The notes: a model not told the origin generated them from the sequence alone. Counted from the stretch's first letter, positions 20,233 through 31,369 are shown. The stretch is DNA of 64,000 nt from Dryocosmus kuriphilus (GCA_038277395.1 CM076192.1:200446161-200510160); one strand, 5' to 3'. A program made the numbers and translations.

Positions 20233-20307
20233 CTTGCCTTCGACTGTCGTAAAATCTATAAATACAGTGTTTTTATAGCTTTCAGGTCAGTTGCATTATA
20301 ACCTCCA
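20233..20307. promoter_or_regulatory. Overlapping divergent core promoters of ATPase and PLA2 genes
   Basis: Plus strand: TATAAAT from 20257 and TCAGTT with A at 20289, spacing 32 nt, leader 19 nt to the ATG at 20308. Minus strand: TATAAAA from 20277 and CAGTC with A at 20245, spacing 32 nt, leader 13 nt to the ATG at 20232. Both complete core promoters fit in 45 bp with each TATA inside the other's -32 to +1 span. Two transcription complexes probably cannot occupy it together, which would make expression alternate; that is inference. Confidence 0.8.
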
Positions 20308-20962
20308 ATGAATGTGTATAGAGATAAAGGCATAGTTAATCGACTCATCAACAATTTACCGTTTGAGTTGCATTTACCTGGCTATCAATTCTGCGGTCCA
20401 GGTACTAAGCCAGTCAAACGACTTGCTAGAGGCGATCCCGGTATCAATCCTCTAGACGCAGCGTGTAAAGAACACGATATTGGATATTCACGTAATCGTG
20501 AGAACGCTGAAGCTAGAAACTCCCCAGATCGTGTACTTGCGAGTAAAGCGTGGCAGCGAGTATTTGCGAGTATTTGGAAAGATTGTGAATGCAGCTAAGA
20601 CAGCAATGAGGAGAAGTAGTGATGCAACAGTGGCCATCAAGTCTGCAATCAGAGGCGCACAGGAAGCTTTCATTGATGCGCAAGTGACAAATCCGCGTGT
20701 TCTACCAAAACCGTCGAAAGTCGGTGGGGTTTTGCCACTGATTTCCATATTTGCTGGACTCAGTGCACTTGGAGCTCTTACTGGTGAAGCAGTTGGTGTA
20801 GCCAAGGCTGCAAACGATGCTAACGCAGCTAAGCAACATCTCGCAGGGGCTCAACGTCATAACAAGGCAATGGAGGCAATTATTCTAGGAAAGGGTTTAC
20901 ACCTGAAACCCTACAGGACAGGACTGGGACTTCATCTGAGGCCAGCGTCAAAAAACTTGTAG
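20308..20962 (+). pseudogene. Polinton minor capsid protein with phospholipase A2-like domain
   Basis: The first ~55 residues hold YQFCGPGTKPVKRLARGD, then PGINPLDAACKEHDIGYS. The GPGT calcium-loop-like motif and the C-x-x-HD-x-x-Y catalytic helix are hallmarks of the PLA2 fold seen in parvovirus VP1 and in Polinton capsid proteins, where it is thought to breach membranes. A frameshift near 20570 moves into the frame carrying an Ala/Arg-rich linker and a glycine/alanine-rich hydrophobic segment (GGVLPLISIFAGLSALGALTGEAVG, about 20720-20795), likely membrane-active. A GKGLHLKPYRTGLGLHL tail follows. The start is set by the promoter at 20257-20289. It abuts the protease region, and the original gene boundary is blurred. 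Confidence 0.82.
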
Positions 20963-21368
20963 TCAAGCTACCAAGTCGTGCACTCACTAGTGCCGATCTG
21001 TTGAAATATGCTAAGGCTATAAAAATTCCACATTTTCGTGGAGCGTTTATGCGTAATGAGCTACCAGTGCGTGGTCCACGTCAAACTGAGTCAACTATTG
21101 TAAATGGGTAATTGTACTGTAATTGTACTGGGCAAAATATAGAAAGATCGGTAATAATGTTCTATACTTTGATAGTTTCGGTAATCATTGTCCACCGTCG
21201 GATCTTTTTGATTACCTCGGTGTTGGTAGCGTAATAGAGTACAATCGTGATAGATATCAGGACTATGATAGTGTTGAGTGTGGACACTTGTGTTTAAAAT
21301 GTTTGTGTAAACAGCAGTATGTAAGTGACAAATACTCTCTATATAAGAGAGTGAGATGTACTGATTAG
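20955..21368 (+). pseudogene. Polinton C5 (adenain)-like cysteine protease, N-terminal catalytic part damaged
   Basis: This protease family matures capsid proteins. The upstream segment LLKYAKAIKIPHFRGAFMRNELP (about 20998-21065) is the conserved protease start in insect Polintons. The reading then stops at 21110 (TAA), and the region that normally carries the catalytic histidine is scrambled by an imperfect duplication of TTGTACTGTAA (about 21111-21130). No histidine remains at that position. The rest is open: NNVLYFDSFGNHCPPSDLFDYLG (about 21150-21215), then the cysteine-containing YDSVECGHLCLKCL (about 21265-21305). The likely catalytic Cys and the preceding conserved segments persist. The frame ends at 21368, just before the minor capsid gene. 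Confidence 0.85.
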
Positions 21369-21373
21369 TGACA
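21340..21373 (+). promoter_or_regulatory. TATA plus CAGT initiator of the minor capsid gene
   Basis: TATATAAG at 21340-21347 is followed by ACAGTA with A at 21373, 31-33 nt apart. The ATG of the minor capsid gene is 21 nt downstream. The promoter lies inside the 3' end of the protease frame. Confidence 0.72.
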
Positions 21374-21393
21374 GTAGAGAGAAGTACACCATC

Positions 21394-22083
21394 ATGAACG
21401 AATCATTTACTCTAAATATAAAGGGAAACTCTTCTGTGCTTGAGCCAGTGTATTTCCCACTGATAGAACTCTCTCCACACAAGAACTACGCTCTTAGTCT
21501 CGTCGAATTGCTCACACACAATGCGATTCCCAACGTTGACGCTGGAAAGAATACAATCAAGGTCGGTCAAAGGAAGGTTGTCATGCCCACTGGCAGCTAT
21601 GAGATTGAAGACATTGGGGCATATGTTCAGAAGATTCTAGCGAGTGACGACATTACAATAAACATCAAGCCAAATAAAAACACACTGTGCAGGGAGATAA
21701 GGTGTGATCGTGAAGAGGACTTTCGACTGGTGGATTCGATTGGACGATTGTTGGGTTTCGCACCTCGTTCTCTTGTGGTCAATAAGACCCATATTTCCGA
21801 TCTACTTGTGGCTATTTTCAAAGTGAATGCTTTAAGAGTCGAGTATAATGTCATAACAGGAGCCTACATAAACGAGCGCAAAGTGCACACGATTCACGAA
21901 TTATATCCTGTTGTTCCACTAGAATATAAGATTGTGGAAGTGCCGCCTCACGTAATTTATCTGCCAATCGCCATGAGGATAGTACATCAAATTCGGCTAC
22001 GCATTGTAGATCAAAACGGAGACCTGGTGAATTTTCGAGGAGAGATTATAGCAATACAACTACACGTCAAATCATCATCGTGA
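21394..22083 (+). CDS. Polinton minor capsid (penton-like, single jelly-roll) protein
   Basis: An intact 229-codon ORF begins at the first AUG after its promoter. Residues 1-30 (MNESFTLNIKGNSSVLEPVYFP) lead into a beta-rich protein with the conserved blocks KNYALSLVELLTHNAIPNVD (~31-50), MPTGSYEIEDIGAYVQ (~70-85), SIGRLLGFAPRSL (~115-127), VNALRVEYNVITGAYIN (~143-160), VIYLPIAMR (~190) and RIVDQNGDLVNFRGE (~203-217). It matches the Polinton minor capsid family, modelled as a single jelly-roll penton homologue at virion vertices. Length is normal and no stop or frameshift is present, in sharp contrast to its neighbours. It precedes the major capsid gene by 200 bp. Confidence 0.88.
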   Translation: MNESFTLNIKGNSSVLEPVYFPLIELSPHKNYALSLVELLTHNAIPNVDAGKNTIKVGQRKVVMPTGSYEIEDIGAYVQKILASDDITINIKPNKNTLCREIRCDREEDFRLVDSIGRLLGFAPRSLVVNKTHISDLLVAIFKVNALRVEYNVITGAYINERKVHTIHELYPVVPLEYKIVEVPPHVIYLPIAMRIVHQIRLRIVDQNGDLVNFRGEIIAIQLHVKSSS

Positions 22084-22121
22084 TATTATTAGTGGGTACT
22101 GTGTACAGTCGCAAATGAGTC

Positions 22122-22155
22122 TATATAAGCGAAACAAGATGCCAGACACAGGTCA
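22122..22155 (+). promoter_or_regulatory. TATA plus TCAGTT initiator of the major capsid gene
   Basis: TATATAAG at 22122-22129 and TCAGTT with A at 22155 are 33 nt apart. The first ATG in the resulting transcript is at 22283. The open frame extends up to 22115, but its upstream ATGs precede the predicted start of transcription, so 22283 is the better initiation codon. Confidence 0.75.
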
Positions 22156-22282
22156 GTTCTCAGTCAGCACGCAAAGCGCTAACACAACAGAACGTGCTTC
22201 TTCTGAGACAACTAGGCCTCAAACTCAAAGAAGGAACTTGAAAATATTCATCATCTCCAGCAGTTTCAACATAGAAAAAAAA

Positions 22283-23521
22283 ATGGAAGAAATATTAAAC
22301 ATTCAAGCACCAGTGGAATTTGACGAGTCCATATCCCACTATGAGATTCATGCACATCAACCTTATGCCTCATCGACATTCAGCAATAGTGATGAAATTC
22401 GAATCACTGTCCAGCATCAAGATTCGTGTATACTACCCAGTAAGTGTTCACTGCACATGTACGGAAGACTGACTAGGGATGATGATGTAGTCAGAAATAT
22501 TACTGCAACAAATTTGGGGAAAAATGCAATCTCCTTTCTATTTGATGAAGCTCGCTATCAGCTCAATGGTATTGAGATTGACCGTTGCAAAATTGTCGGC
22601 CTTACGAGCACGATAAAAGGCTACGTCTCTCTCACTCCTTGACAAAGTCATCTTATGGAGAATGCAGGATGGCTAGGCATCACCCAAGGAACAGGACGTC
22701 TTACCAATGAGGATTGATACTTTGATGTCACTATACCGCTCTGTATGATCCTAGGATTCCCTGAAGACTATTGAAAAATCGTTGTAAATGCAAAGCATGA
22801 ACTAATGATGATAAGATCACGCAGTGACTTGAATGCCGCCGTTCAACAAGGCCAAGATCTTGGAAACGAAGAATGATTTAGAATCTCGATTCAGAAAGTG
22901 GAGTAGATGATACCGTATATAATGGCTTCGGAACAGCAGAAGATACAGTTGCTAAACTTTATTGAAAAGGACCGTCTAACCACTATGAGGTTTCGCTCAT
23001 GGAAATTGCATGAATACCCCCTGCTCGCCACCACCTTAAGGCACATATGGACTGTGAAAACATCAACTCAATTGGAGAAACCACGTTACGTTATCCTGGG
23101 ATTTCAGACAGGTCGAAAGGATAGGCAAACTAGATATGCTAATCGTTTCGATCATTGCAATTTAAGCAATGTCAAGGTGTTTCTCAAATCATAGTACTAT
23201 CCGTACGGCAATCTGATCCTGAACATTAATCACAATCAGTTTGCACTACTATATGAGATGTATGCAAACTTTCAGGCAGCATACTATAGCAAAGAGTGTG
23301 AACCAATGTTGAAGAAAAATGATTTCAGAGAACACGCTCCTCTGGCTGTTATCGATTGTTCAAAACGAAATGAGTTTCTCAAACAGACCTCAGTGGACGT
23401 TCGTCTGGAATTTGAATCTGGAGACAATTTTCCCGCTGAAACTTCAGCCTACTGCCCCATCATGCACGATCGTTTTATTCAATATCAACCTCTCAGTGAC
23501 AGCGTAAGAAAGTTTATTTAA
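22283..23521 (+). pseudogene. Polinton major capsid protein (double jelly-roll), several stops
   Basis: This is the hexon-like shell protein. From MEEILNIQAPVEFDESISHYEIH the frame is open to 22640, covering VQHQDSCILPSKCSLHMYGRL and ISFLFDEARYQLNGIEIDRCK, strong family blocks of the first jelly-roll. After a stop and frameshift near 22640 the match continues in fragments: a stop before YFDVTIPLCMILGFPEDY, further stops near 22770 and 22880-22910, then a clean stretch from 22907 with LHEYPLLATTLRHIWTVKTS, KPRYVILGFQTGRK and RFDHCNLSNVKVFLKS. After a stop at 23192 the end is NHNQFALLYEMYANFQAAYY through EFESGDNFPAETSAYCPIMHD to 23521. Total length (~410 residues) is typical of the family. It sits directly after the minor capsid gene. 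Confidence 0.9.
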
Positions 23522-23603
23522 GTGGTGGAGGTAATGTCAGCAGTGGTGGGGTAATGTCAGCAGTGGTGGGAAGAAAGTTATAAAAGAGCTAATTTCAGTA
23601 AGC

Positions 23604-24259
23604 AGAATGCAGTTTTCATAGAAACGGAGTTCATAGTGGACGTACTAGGCTTCAAGAAGCCCATTAACCAGCTTTTCTTCAAGGAGTTGGCTGTAGTTTC
23701 TCTCCAGGAAGACTCTCAACCTGTGGTTTATCTATTTGAGCCTCCTTGCTACTGACATGTGTTGCCAGCCCGCTACAAGAGTGAAAATTTGTGGCCGACG
23801 CGCAATTATCATGGTCTCGAATGGAGTGCTGGTGACATACCCTACGAAGAAGTGAGGCACATAATTCGAGAAGGACTGCGTGGTGCCAATGCAGTCTACG
23901 TTGAAGGATTGGAAAAGAAGAGTAGGATGGAGCAGTTTCTGAAAAATGTATATAATATCGAAGACTTGGGTTGTCCTTCACTCCACAAATTGCACCCTAC
24001 AGTTTGCATGAGATGTAATCACCACACTCAGTGCTGGTATGAAAATTGTGCATTTCGAAATGCTCTTGCTCTCAGAAACTGGTTCTTGAATCCTCGTGAT
24101 AAGCCTACTATTAGACATTACACTCCAAGTAAAATCGATGATGATGATGATGATGATGTTGATGATTGTGTGAAAGATGATGAGATGAAAGATCCTGATG
24201 ATGATCTTCATACCTCAAACATTGTATCGCTTACCGGTTGTGAATTTATGTACTGTTAA
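23604..24259 (+). pseudogene. Insect-Polinton protein of unknown function, RNase-H-like start, acidic tail
   Basis: The frame AVFIETEFIVDVLGF opens about 15 nt after a TATAAAA (23579) and lacks a clear ATG. One in-frame TGA at 23754 interrupts it. Recognisable blocks are FIVDVLGFKKPINQLFFKEL, then NYHGLEWSAGD with EEVRHIIREGLRGANAVYVEG and EKKSRMEQFL, a conserved order in insect Maverick proteins. Placement of acidic residues (VDV, then YVEG) recalls an RNase-H/exonuclease fold, but I cannot prove catalysis. A Cys/His-rich part (CMRCNHHTQCWYENCAF, about 24005-24055) could bind zinc. The tail is a run of aspartates (about 24138-24160). Poly(A) signal AATAAA is at 24333. Confidence 0.72.
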
Positions 24260-24332
24260 AGAAGCGCTTTATTCTCCTCTGTGTAAATAGGTTAAGATAC
24301 TACGTTATACTCTTAACTTAACTTTTTTTTTG

Positions 24333-24338
24333 AATAAA
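24333..24338 (+). terminator. Candidate polyadenylation signal AATAAA
   Basis: AATAAA follows the last plus-strand Polinton gene by about 75 nt, within a T-rich then A-rich spacer (24260-24391) that contains no gene and ends at the right TIR. Confidence 0.55.
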
Positions 24339-24391
24339 CACAAAAAAAATTTATATATAAAGAATGTTTAACTTTTATTTTAACCCTATCA

Positions 24392-25058
24392 ACTTAGTTT
24401 TCGTAATTTATGGATAATTTGTACATTCTCCGCTTCGGTCCTTCAAAGAAAAACAACAACAACGATGGATTTCACACAATGCGATGGATAGAAATTTTAC
24501 AGGCAAGCATTTTAATAACTCTTTACCTTAATGTCGAAAAAATTGAATTTTGAAACATGTCGAGTTCTCGGGAATCCCCATGATATGTCACCTACAGTAT
24601 GCGTAGGAGAGTCTTGCAAATTTCATTACATAACCTTGACTGCATTTCTAATTGCTTATGAGTGAGAGAGAAGGGGTAAGGGTGGTGTTTTCGTTTCTCT
24701 AGCTATTGCGTACTAAAATAAGCTTAGCACAAACATGAACCACGTCAATTCTCGAGGTATATAGTCCGGAACAGAACCCTTCCTTACCGAACAACGTTAC
24801 ATAGCTTATTTCGCACGTGACAGGTTCCTGCCTTACTGGCTGATGGTAACAAACTACCGCAGTTTCCTGCCTTACCGACTGTTGGTAAGAAACTGTCATG
24901 TTTCTAATGGGTCCAGAAACCCTACCTTACCGACCGAGGGTGATACCGACTGTTGATACTTAGCATGTATACACACCACTGAGGGAGTAGTGGCGCCATC
25001 TGTCGGCGGCAGCACGAAGCTTTTCGTCGTGTCGTCGGACATACACTGCTATACTACA
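24392..25058. repeat. Right Polinton terminal inverted repeat
   Basis: This is the reverse complement of 6331-7007 with scattered indels. The outermost bases read CTGCTATACTAC followed by A, one mismatch from the complement of the left terminus. The small minus-strand frame inside (24699-24899) is spurious. Confidence 0.93.
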
Positions 25059-25064
25059 TATGGT
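25059..25064. repeat. Right 6-bp target-site duplication TATGGT
   Basis: Exact repeat of 6325-6330. The following bases GAATCCTTAGACGAAAA continue the array unit interrupted on the left side. Confidence 0.92.
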
Positions 25065-25233
25065 GAATCCTTAGACGAAAATTTAGAAGTAGTCATAAAG
25101 TAAAAAAAAAAAAAAAAATTATACCCAAAAATATATGTTTTTATGCAGTTTCATTAGTTTGATCATATTATTGCCCGTCATTAACGTAAGCAAAACTTTA
25201 AATCCTAGATATATGAGTATTTTATTTAAAATA

Positions 25234-25288
<55 letters not shown>

Positions 25289-28200
25289 AAATAATATTTT
25301 AATTACCTCTTCTCTCCCTTAGTCGAGCAGATGACTCTGAAAGAAGAAAACAACAATTTTTTATTAACGAATTTTTTTCAATGAATAGAACTGTACTTTC
25401 GTACTCGTAAGGTTAAACCATTTGGCGTTATGTTAGGGAATTTTCGCACCAAATGAATATTTTTCTACCAAATCATCAGCTAGTTTTGGTAAAAAATCAC
25501 CTTCCTCGCGTGAAAATTCAACTATTTTGTTAAAGCCGGTGTTTTAGTTCAGAAGCTAAACTGTTACGTTGAAAGCTAGCTTTCTGCAAACTGAACTATT
25601 TTTGCTTGAAAACTTAATTATTTTGTTGAAAGTGCAATATTTCAGCCGCTATCGAAGTCAGTAAAGAAATATTCTTGAAACTAAACAATTACTACTCTTA
25701 TAAACAAAGCACAGGATAAATTAGCATAAAAAAATTGTTCAATTACTATCAATCAAAGGAAAGGAAATTTAAAAAATAGAAGTTGAGTTTTCGACAAGGA
25801 AGATCAAATTCGAACAAAAATAGTTGATTTCCCAACCAAAAAACGTAATTTTTCAAGAAGCATTAATCCTTAACAAATCCAAGAATTTACAGAGAAAGTA
25901 GTTGAAATTCCCGTCAGAAAAATGAAATCGAAACCAAAAATGAAACAGCTAAGTTTTGATGTAAAAAAAGATTAGCTTTGAACGAACGGTAGTTGAGCTT
26001 TCACTCAAAAAACGTGACTTTCCAACAAGAGATTAATTTATAACAAAATCCATGATATAAAAAAAAAAATAACTAAAACTCCAACCAAAAAGAATATTTT
26101 GAGAGTACACGAAAAGACATTTCCAGAAAGTGTACACCATATGCGTATTTTTGTTTTCGGAAAACTAACTCTTCAAAGAAAAAGCGCATTTTTAATAAAA
26201 AGTGTTTTCAACTAAATATGATGAACTCTCAAACTAAAATGCGTATGTTCACTTAAAGTAAACAAAAAAAACTCTTAAACCAAAAATATGTTTTTTTATG
26301 GGTTTCATTAATTTAGACATATCATTTTTGTCCCTCATTACCGTTATCAACACTTTAGGCCTATAGTTATGTGTATTTTATTAAATAATTACTGTTTATT
26401 TCATGTTGTAATTTAAATAGTTTTTTAATTACTTGTAGGTACCCTTGGTGGCGACGGCGGTGTGGCTGAAAAAATGAAAATAGGGATATTTTATATTAAA
26501 ATTTTTTCAGCGAACACAATCGTACTTTCGCATGTTATTGTAAGTTTAAACCATTAGAAGTTTTTTAGGGCATTTTCGCTTCCATTCAACATTTTCAACC
26601 AAAATCTTAAGCGTACAAGTTTCAATAAATTTAATATATTTTAAGGAATTCCGAATCTCTGTTTTGACAATCCCAACCATAACGTTGAATGTCTTAAGCA
26701 GAACAGTTCAAGCACTGAAGTTAAAAGCTTAAGCGACAGTTTCTATAATTTATTCATACTGTTGCCGCTCATTATCCTTACCAAAATTTCAAATCCACGG
26801 TTCCTGACTATTTTATTAGTTAATTACTATTTATTTTATATTGTAGTTTAATAATTTTTTAATTACCTATAGGCGCCCTTTGTTGAGGCGATGATTCTGA
26901 AGAAAGAAAAATAGCGATTTTCTGTTAATGAATTTTTTCAACGAACGCAATTGCACTTTCGTAATTATAAGTTTAAGCAAATCGATGTTATGTTGGCATC
27001 TTTTCGCTCCAATTCAATATTTTTCAACCAAACTCATAATTTCTTTTAGAAAAACGTACAAGTTTCAATAACTTGAGGCTATGGTTAGGAATCTCGAATC
27101 TCCTTTAATCAATCTAGCCTCAAGAAGCCTATTTTGCACTGAGTTTGCGAAAGACGTCTATTTTAAGACATATTAGGTGATGATTTAAGTTGAAAAATTT
27201 TAATTTCTTTTGAAAATTCCGAAACATAACTTAGAATTAATAAACCGAAATATTCGTATTTTTAGTTTCTAAACAGTTAATTTTTCAACAAAAAAGTTAA
27301 TTCTTTATAAAGATGGTCATATTTTCAACAAAAAAAAAATTTTTAATGGAATATTTTAAGTTTTAACTAAAAATAGACCATTATTTTATAAAGTAGTCGA
27401 ATTTTTTACTAGAGGGATGAATTCTCATTCGAAAATTTATAACTGATTGAAACCAAAAAAATATTGTTTTTCAACCAACAATAGTTGAACTGTCAATGTT
27501 GAAAAAATTTTCAAAAAGACGGGTTCCGTGTCAAGAAAGATAAATTGACAACAAAAGAATTACGTTTCAGCAATACAGTTAAAATTTCAGCCATAGATGA
27601 ATTATTAACAAAATTCTTGAATTTGCAAAAAGATACTTAAATTTTTAACTAAAAAGGGTGAATTCTTAACGAAGAATGGAACAGTTAATTGAATAAAACA
27701 GAATTAATTTAGAAACAACAATAGTGGAACTTTTAATAAACAAACAGGTTTTTCCAAAAAATATTAGTTCTCAACAAAATCCTAAAACTTCAAAACAAGA
27801 AAATAGTTGAAATTCCACCCAAAAGATAATTTCTCAACCAAGAATGAAACATCTAGATTTTGAACAAAAGAAATTTAATTTGACCGAAAATATTTGAATC
27901 TTCGACCAGAAAAAATGATTTTTCAATAAAATATTAATTGTTAACAAAATCCATGACTTTCCGAAAAAGAAGTCAAAATTCCAACCAAAAAAATGTTTCA
28001 AAGTACACGAAAAGAAATTTCTAAAACGCTATAAGCCATGTTAGCATTTTTGATATGAAGATTAAATGTTCAACAAAATAGTGAGTTCTTAATGAAAAAA
28101 AAAAAAATTTCAAATAAATATGGTGAAATATTAAACGTAAATGTAGAATTTGACTTAAAGAATAAAAAAAATTTACAACCAAAGATGTATGTTTTTTTAT

Positions 28201-30263
28201 GGGGATTCAATAATTTGTTCATATTATTGCCCCTAATTAACGTTATCAAAGTTTGAAGTCTAGGATTTATGAGCATTTTATTAATAAATTAATTATTATT
28301 TTATATAGTGTTTTAAATAATGTTTTAATTACCTCTAATCCCACTTGGTTGAGAAGATGATCCTGAAAGAAAAAAATGGCGATTTTTTATTAACGAATTT
28401 TTTCACCAGACCTTTCGTACTTGTACATAATCTTAAACAATATGAGGCTATGTTTGGGAATTTTCGCTACAAATCAATACTTTTCTACCAAAATCGCAAG
28501 TTCTTTTAGAAACTTGCTTTTAGAAAATCTCAAAGAAACACATTTTTGCATTGGGTTGGCGAAAGGCGTCTATTTTCACTCATATTACGTGACGATTTTT
28601 TTGAAAAACCTTGATTACTGTTGAGAGTTCCCAAACAGAACCTCGAATGGATTAAGCGAAACAGTTAAAGCATTTAAGTTAAACACTGAAGCGAACAGTT
28701 AAATTTTCAACAAAAAAGTGATTTTCTGAACAAAATGCTTATATTTTCAACAAAGAAAAATGAATGTTTAGTGGAATATTTTAAGTTCTAACAGAAAAAC
28801 ACCAATCCTTAATAAAATAATCGAATTTTCAACTAAAAGAATGAATTCTCTTTCGAAAATTTAGAACTGACTTAAACCACAAAGTATTTCTTTTTCAACC
28901 AATAATAATTGATTTATCAACTTTGAAAAATTTTTCAGAAAGGCAATTGAATTCTGGTTTAAGGAAGATTAATTGTCAAAAAAAAAGAATTACAGTTCAG
29001 CAAAACAGTTGAACATTCTGCCAAGGATGAATTATAAACAAATTCCTTGAACTTGCAAGAAACTAGTAAAATTTTGAACTGAAAGGGTGAATTCTTAATC
29101 GAGAATTGGAACAGTAAATTGGGTCAAAAAAAATTTAATGTAGTAAACAAAAGTATTTGAACTTTCTTTAAAAAAACACAATTTTTCGAAAAATATTAAT
29201 GCTCCACAAAATCCTAAAATTTCGAAACAACAAAATAGTTGATATCCCACCCAAAAAAATTATTTTTCAGCCAAAAATGAAACATATGAATTTTTAATGA
29301 AAAGAAAAAGATTAATTTGACCGACAATATTTGAATTTTCAACCATAAAGCATGACTTCAAGAAAAGCTTAATACTCGACAAAATACATCACTGTCCAAA
29401 AAATAATTTAAAATCTCAACAAAGGAAATGTCTCAAAGTAAACAAAAAGACATTTCCAAACACTATAAGTCATATCTGTATTTTTGATGTAAAAAAATTA
29501 AATTTTCATCAAAATAGTGAATTTTTAATAAAAACGATTTTCAACTAAATATGGTGAATTCTTAAACGAAAATGTAAAAGCTGACTTGAAGAAAAAAAAA
29601 TTTTCCAACCAAAAATATATTTTTTTTATGGGGTTTCGTAAATTTAGTCATATTATTGCCCCCCGTTAACCTGATCAAAATTTTAAATCCTAGATTTCTG
29701 AGTATTTTATGACTAAACTACAATTTATTTATATTGTATTTTAAATAATTTTTTAATTATCTCTACCCCGCCTTGTCGAAAAGATGATCCTGAAAGAAAA
29801 AAATAGCGACTTTTTATTAACGAATTTTTTCAATGACCCTGTTGTATTATTGTAATTGTAGGTTTAGGCCGTTTGAGGTTATGTTAGGGAATTTTCTCCC
29901 TCAATCAGTATTTTTTTTCCTAAATTGATCAGTTCTTTTTGGTAAAAGCTCATCTTACTTGCATGAAAATTCAACTATTTTGTTAATAGCCGGTATTTTG
30001 GTTCAGAAATTAAAATATTCCTTTGAAATCTAAGGTAAGCTTGTCAGTTTGTGAACACGTACCATTTTGAAGACACTTGTTCATATTTTTCTCTATTAAT
30101 GTATAAAATGATAAGAAATCTTACGATGATCTTTATAAACATTATCCCGGAATAATAAGAAATAAGATTGATATGATCTGTCGGCCGTTAAATTTGAATA
30201 CTTTAAAAACCGCCGTTTTTTATGCGAGTGTTACATGGTAGCAGTGAAATCACCTCCTTCTTA
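25065..30263. repeat. AT-rich degenerate ~1.45-kb tandem array, right part
   Basis: Landmark 'gaagatgatcctgaaagaaaaaa..gcgatttt' occurs (variants) at about 25330, 26465, 26890, 28358 and 29783. The paired landmark 'tagatttatgag.attttatta' lies about 110 bp before each. Successive spacings are about 1135, 425, 1468 and 1425 bp, so units of about 1.45 kb alternate with deleted ones. Across the Polinton the 5080-25330 spacing reduces to about 1.5 kb, one unit. A (TA)n run is at 25241-25284. No ORF is credible; the small frames at 28070-28624 fall inside units. Confidence 0.82.
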
Positions 30264-30790
30264 CAGTAACCGTACCCAACTGTCTCTCACCGATTTCAAT
30301 GAAACTTGGCAGAGTGGCAGAACATTGAAAAATATTAGACACGTGTTCTTTTATATCGGCTCTAACTTATTTTTAGGGGTGAAGACCGCCCCTACCAAAC
30401 CACAAGTAGGCTAACCGACCTAACTCTGGGAACAGCGAGCTTAATCGTTCATTTTTGTATAATAATTTAATTCCACTACATAAATTAACTCATTTAAACA
30501 CTTAACCCTAACCAATGTAATCCACTTACCCCTAGCCCCTGTAAACAACCCCTACCAAACCACAAGTAGGCTAACCGACCTAGCTCTGGGAACAGCGAGT
30601 TTAATCGTTCATTTTTCGTATAATAATTGAATTCCACAACATAAATTAACGCATTTAAACACTTACCACTAGCCAATATAAGCCACTTATCCCTAACCCC
30701 TGTAAACCATCCCTATCAAACCACATGCAGGCTAACCCTCGTATCCCTGGAAACAGCGACTTTAATGGCTAGTTTTTTATGAAAGAATTA
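30264..30790. repeat. Left TIR with three ~160-bp internal repeats
   Basis: Repeated blocks contain CACAAGTAGGCTAACCGACCTA, GGGAACAGCGA, TTAATCGTTCATTTTT, ATTCCAC and CATTTAAACACTTA. The array then decays into a C/A-rich low-complexity stretch (30790-31060) with short units such as CCCACAAACCCCAAA. The small minus-strand frame at 30494-30676 is an artefact of the repeat. Confidence 0.82.
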
Positions 30791-31369
30791 AATGTCACAC
30801 CAATCCCCAAACCCACAAACCCCAAACCCACACACTCCAACCTACAAATTCTAAATTCATAAACTTCAAGCCCATAGTCTCAAAAACTCACAGACTTTAA
30901 ACGTACAATCTTAAAAACGAATGATGCCAAAACCTACAATTTTTAAATCGTCAAAACTGCTAACCTCCAATAAAAAAATAGAAACCCTAAAAGTCCAAAC
31001 TCACAAAACATAAAGTCATAAATTTCAAATTTACATCCCAGATCACCCTAACGTGATTTTTTTGCATTCTTTATTTCTTGATAGAAAGGATTTACTTTTA
31101 GTGTTCTCTTGATGGCTTAATCTTAAAATTCATTTGAAAATTCTATTTCCGTTCAATAATCCCTTTTTGTTTACTATTTCAGTTCAGGTGTTTTTATATA
31201 TTAGCAAAATCATCAGAGTTATTCAATTTTTTATAATTTAGGCTAGTAGCACGGAGTAGGATATAAGTTGTACAATATCTTAATAAATCGTAAATTGAAA
31301 ATTTATAATCGCTTATGTGTAATTAATTTACTTTACCTTTCATAGAATTAAAAATTCTAAAAAAATGTA

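Larger units (their letters stand above)
6331..25058 (+). mobile_element. Polinton (Maverick), 18.7 kb, with TIRs and TSD, multiply broken
   Basis: The element is bounded by inverted repeats of about 670 bp starting AGTAGCATAGC and by TATGGT duplications. Its cargo is the full Polinton set: family-B polymerase, chromodomain integrase, A32-type ATPase, C5-like protease, minor and major capsid proteins and lineage-specific genes. It carries a 2.75-kb insertion (about 9283-12040) and a 3' truncated R4/Dong-like LINE (13823-16722). Frameshifts and stops affect most genes. Without the two insertions it would be about 13 kb, near the lower end for the family because part of the polymerase is deleted. 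Confidence 0.95.

Noticed and set aside
22115..22282. Upstream extension of the major capsid frame to 22115
   Set aside because: The TATA and initiator place the transcript start at 22155, so the first AUG is 22283; the upstream codons also lack capsid-like sequence.
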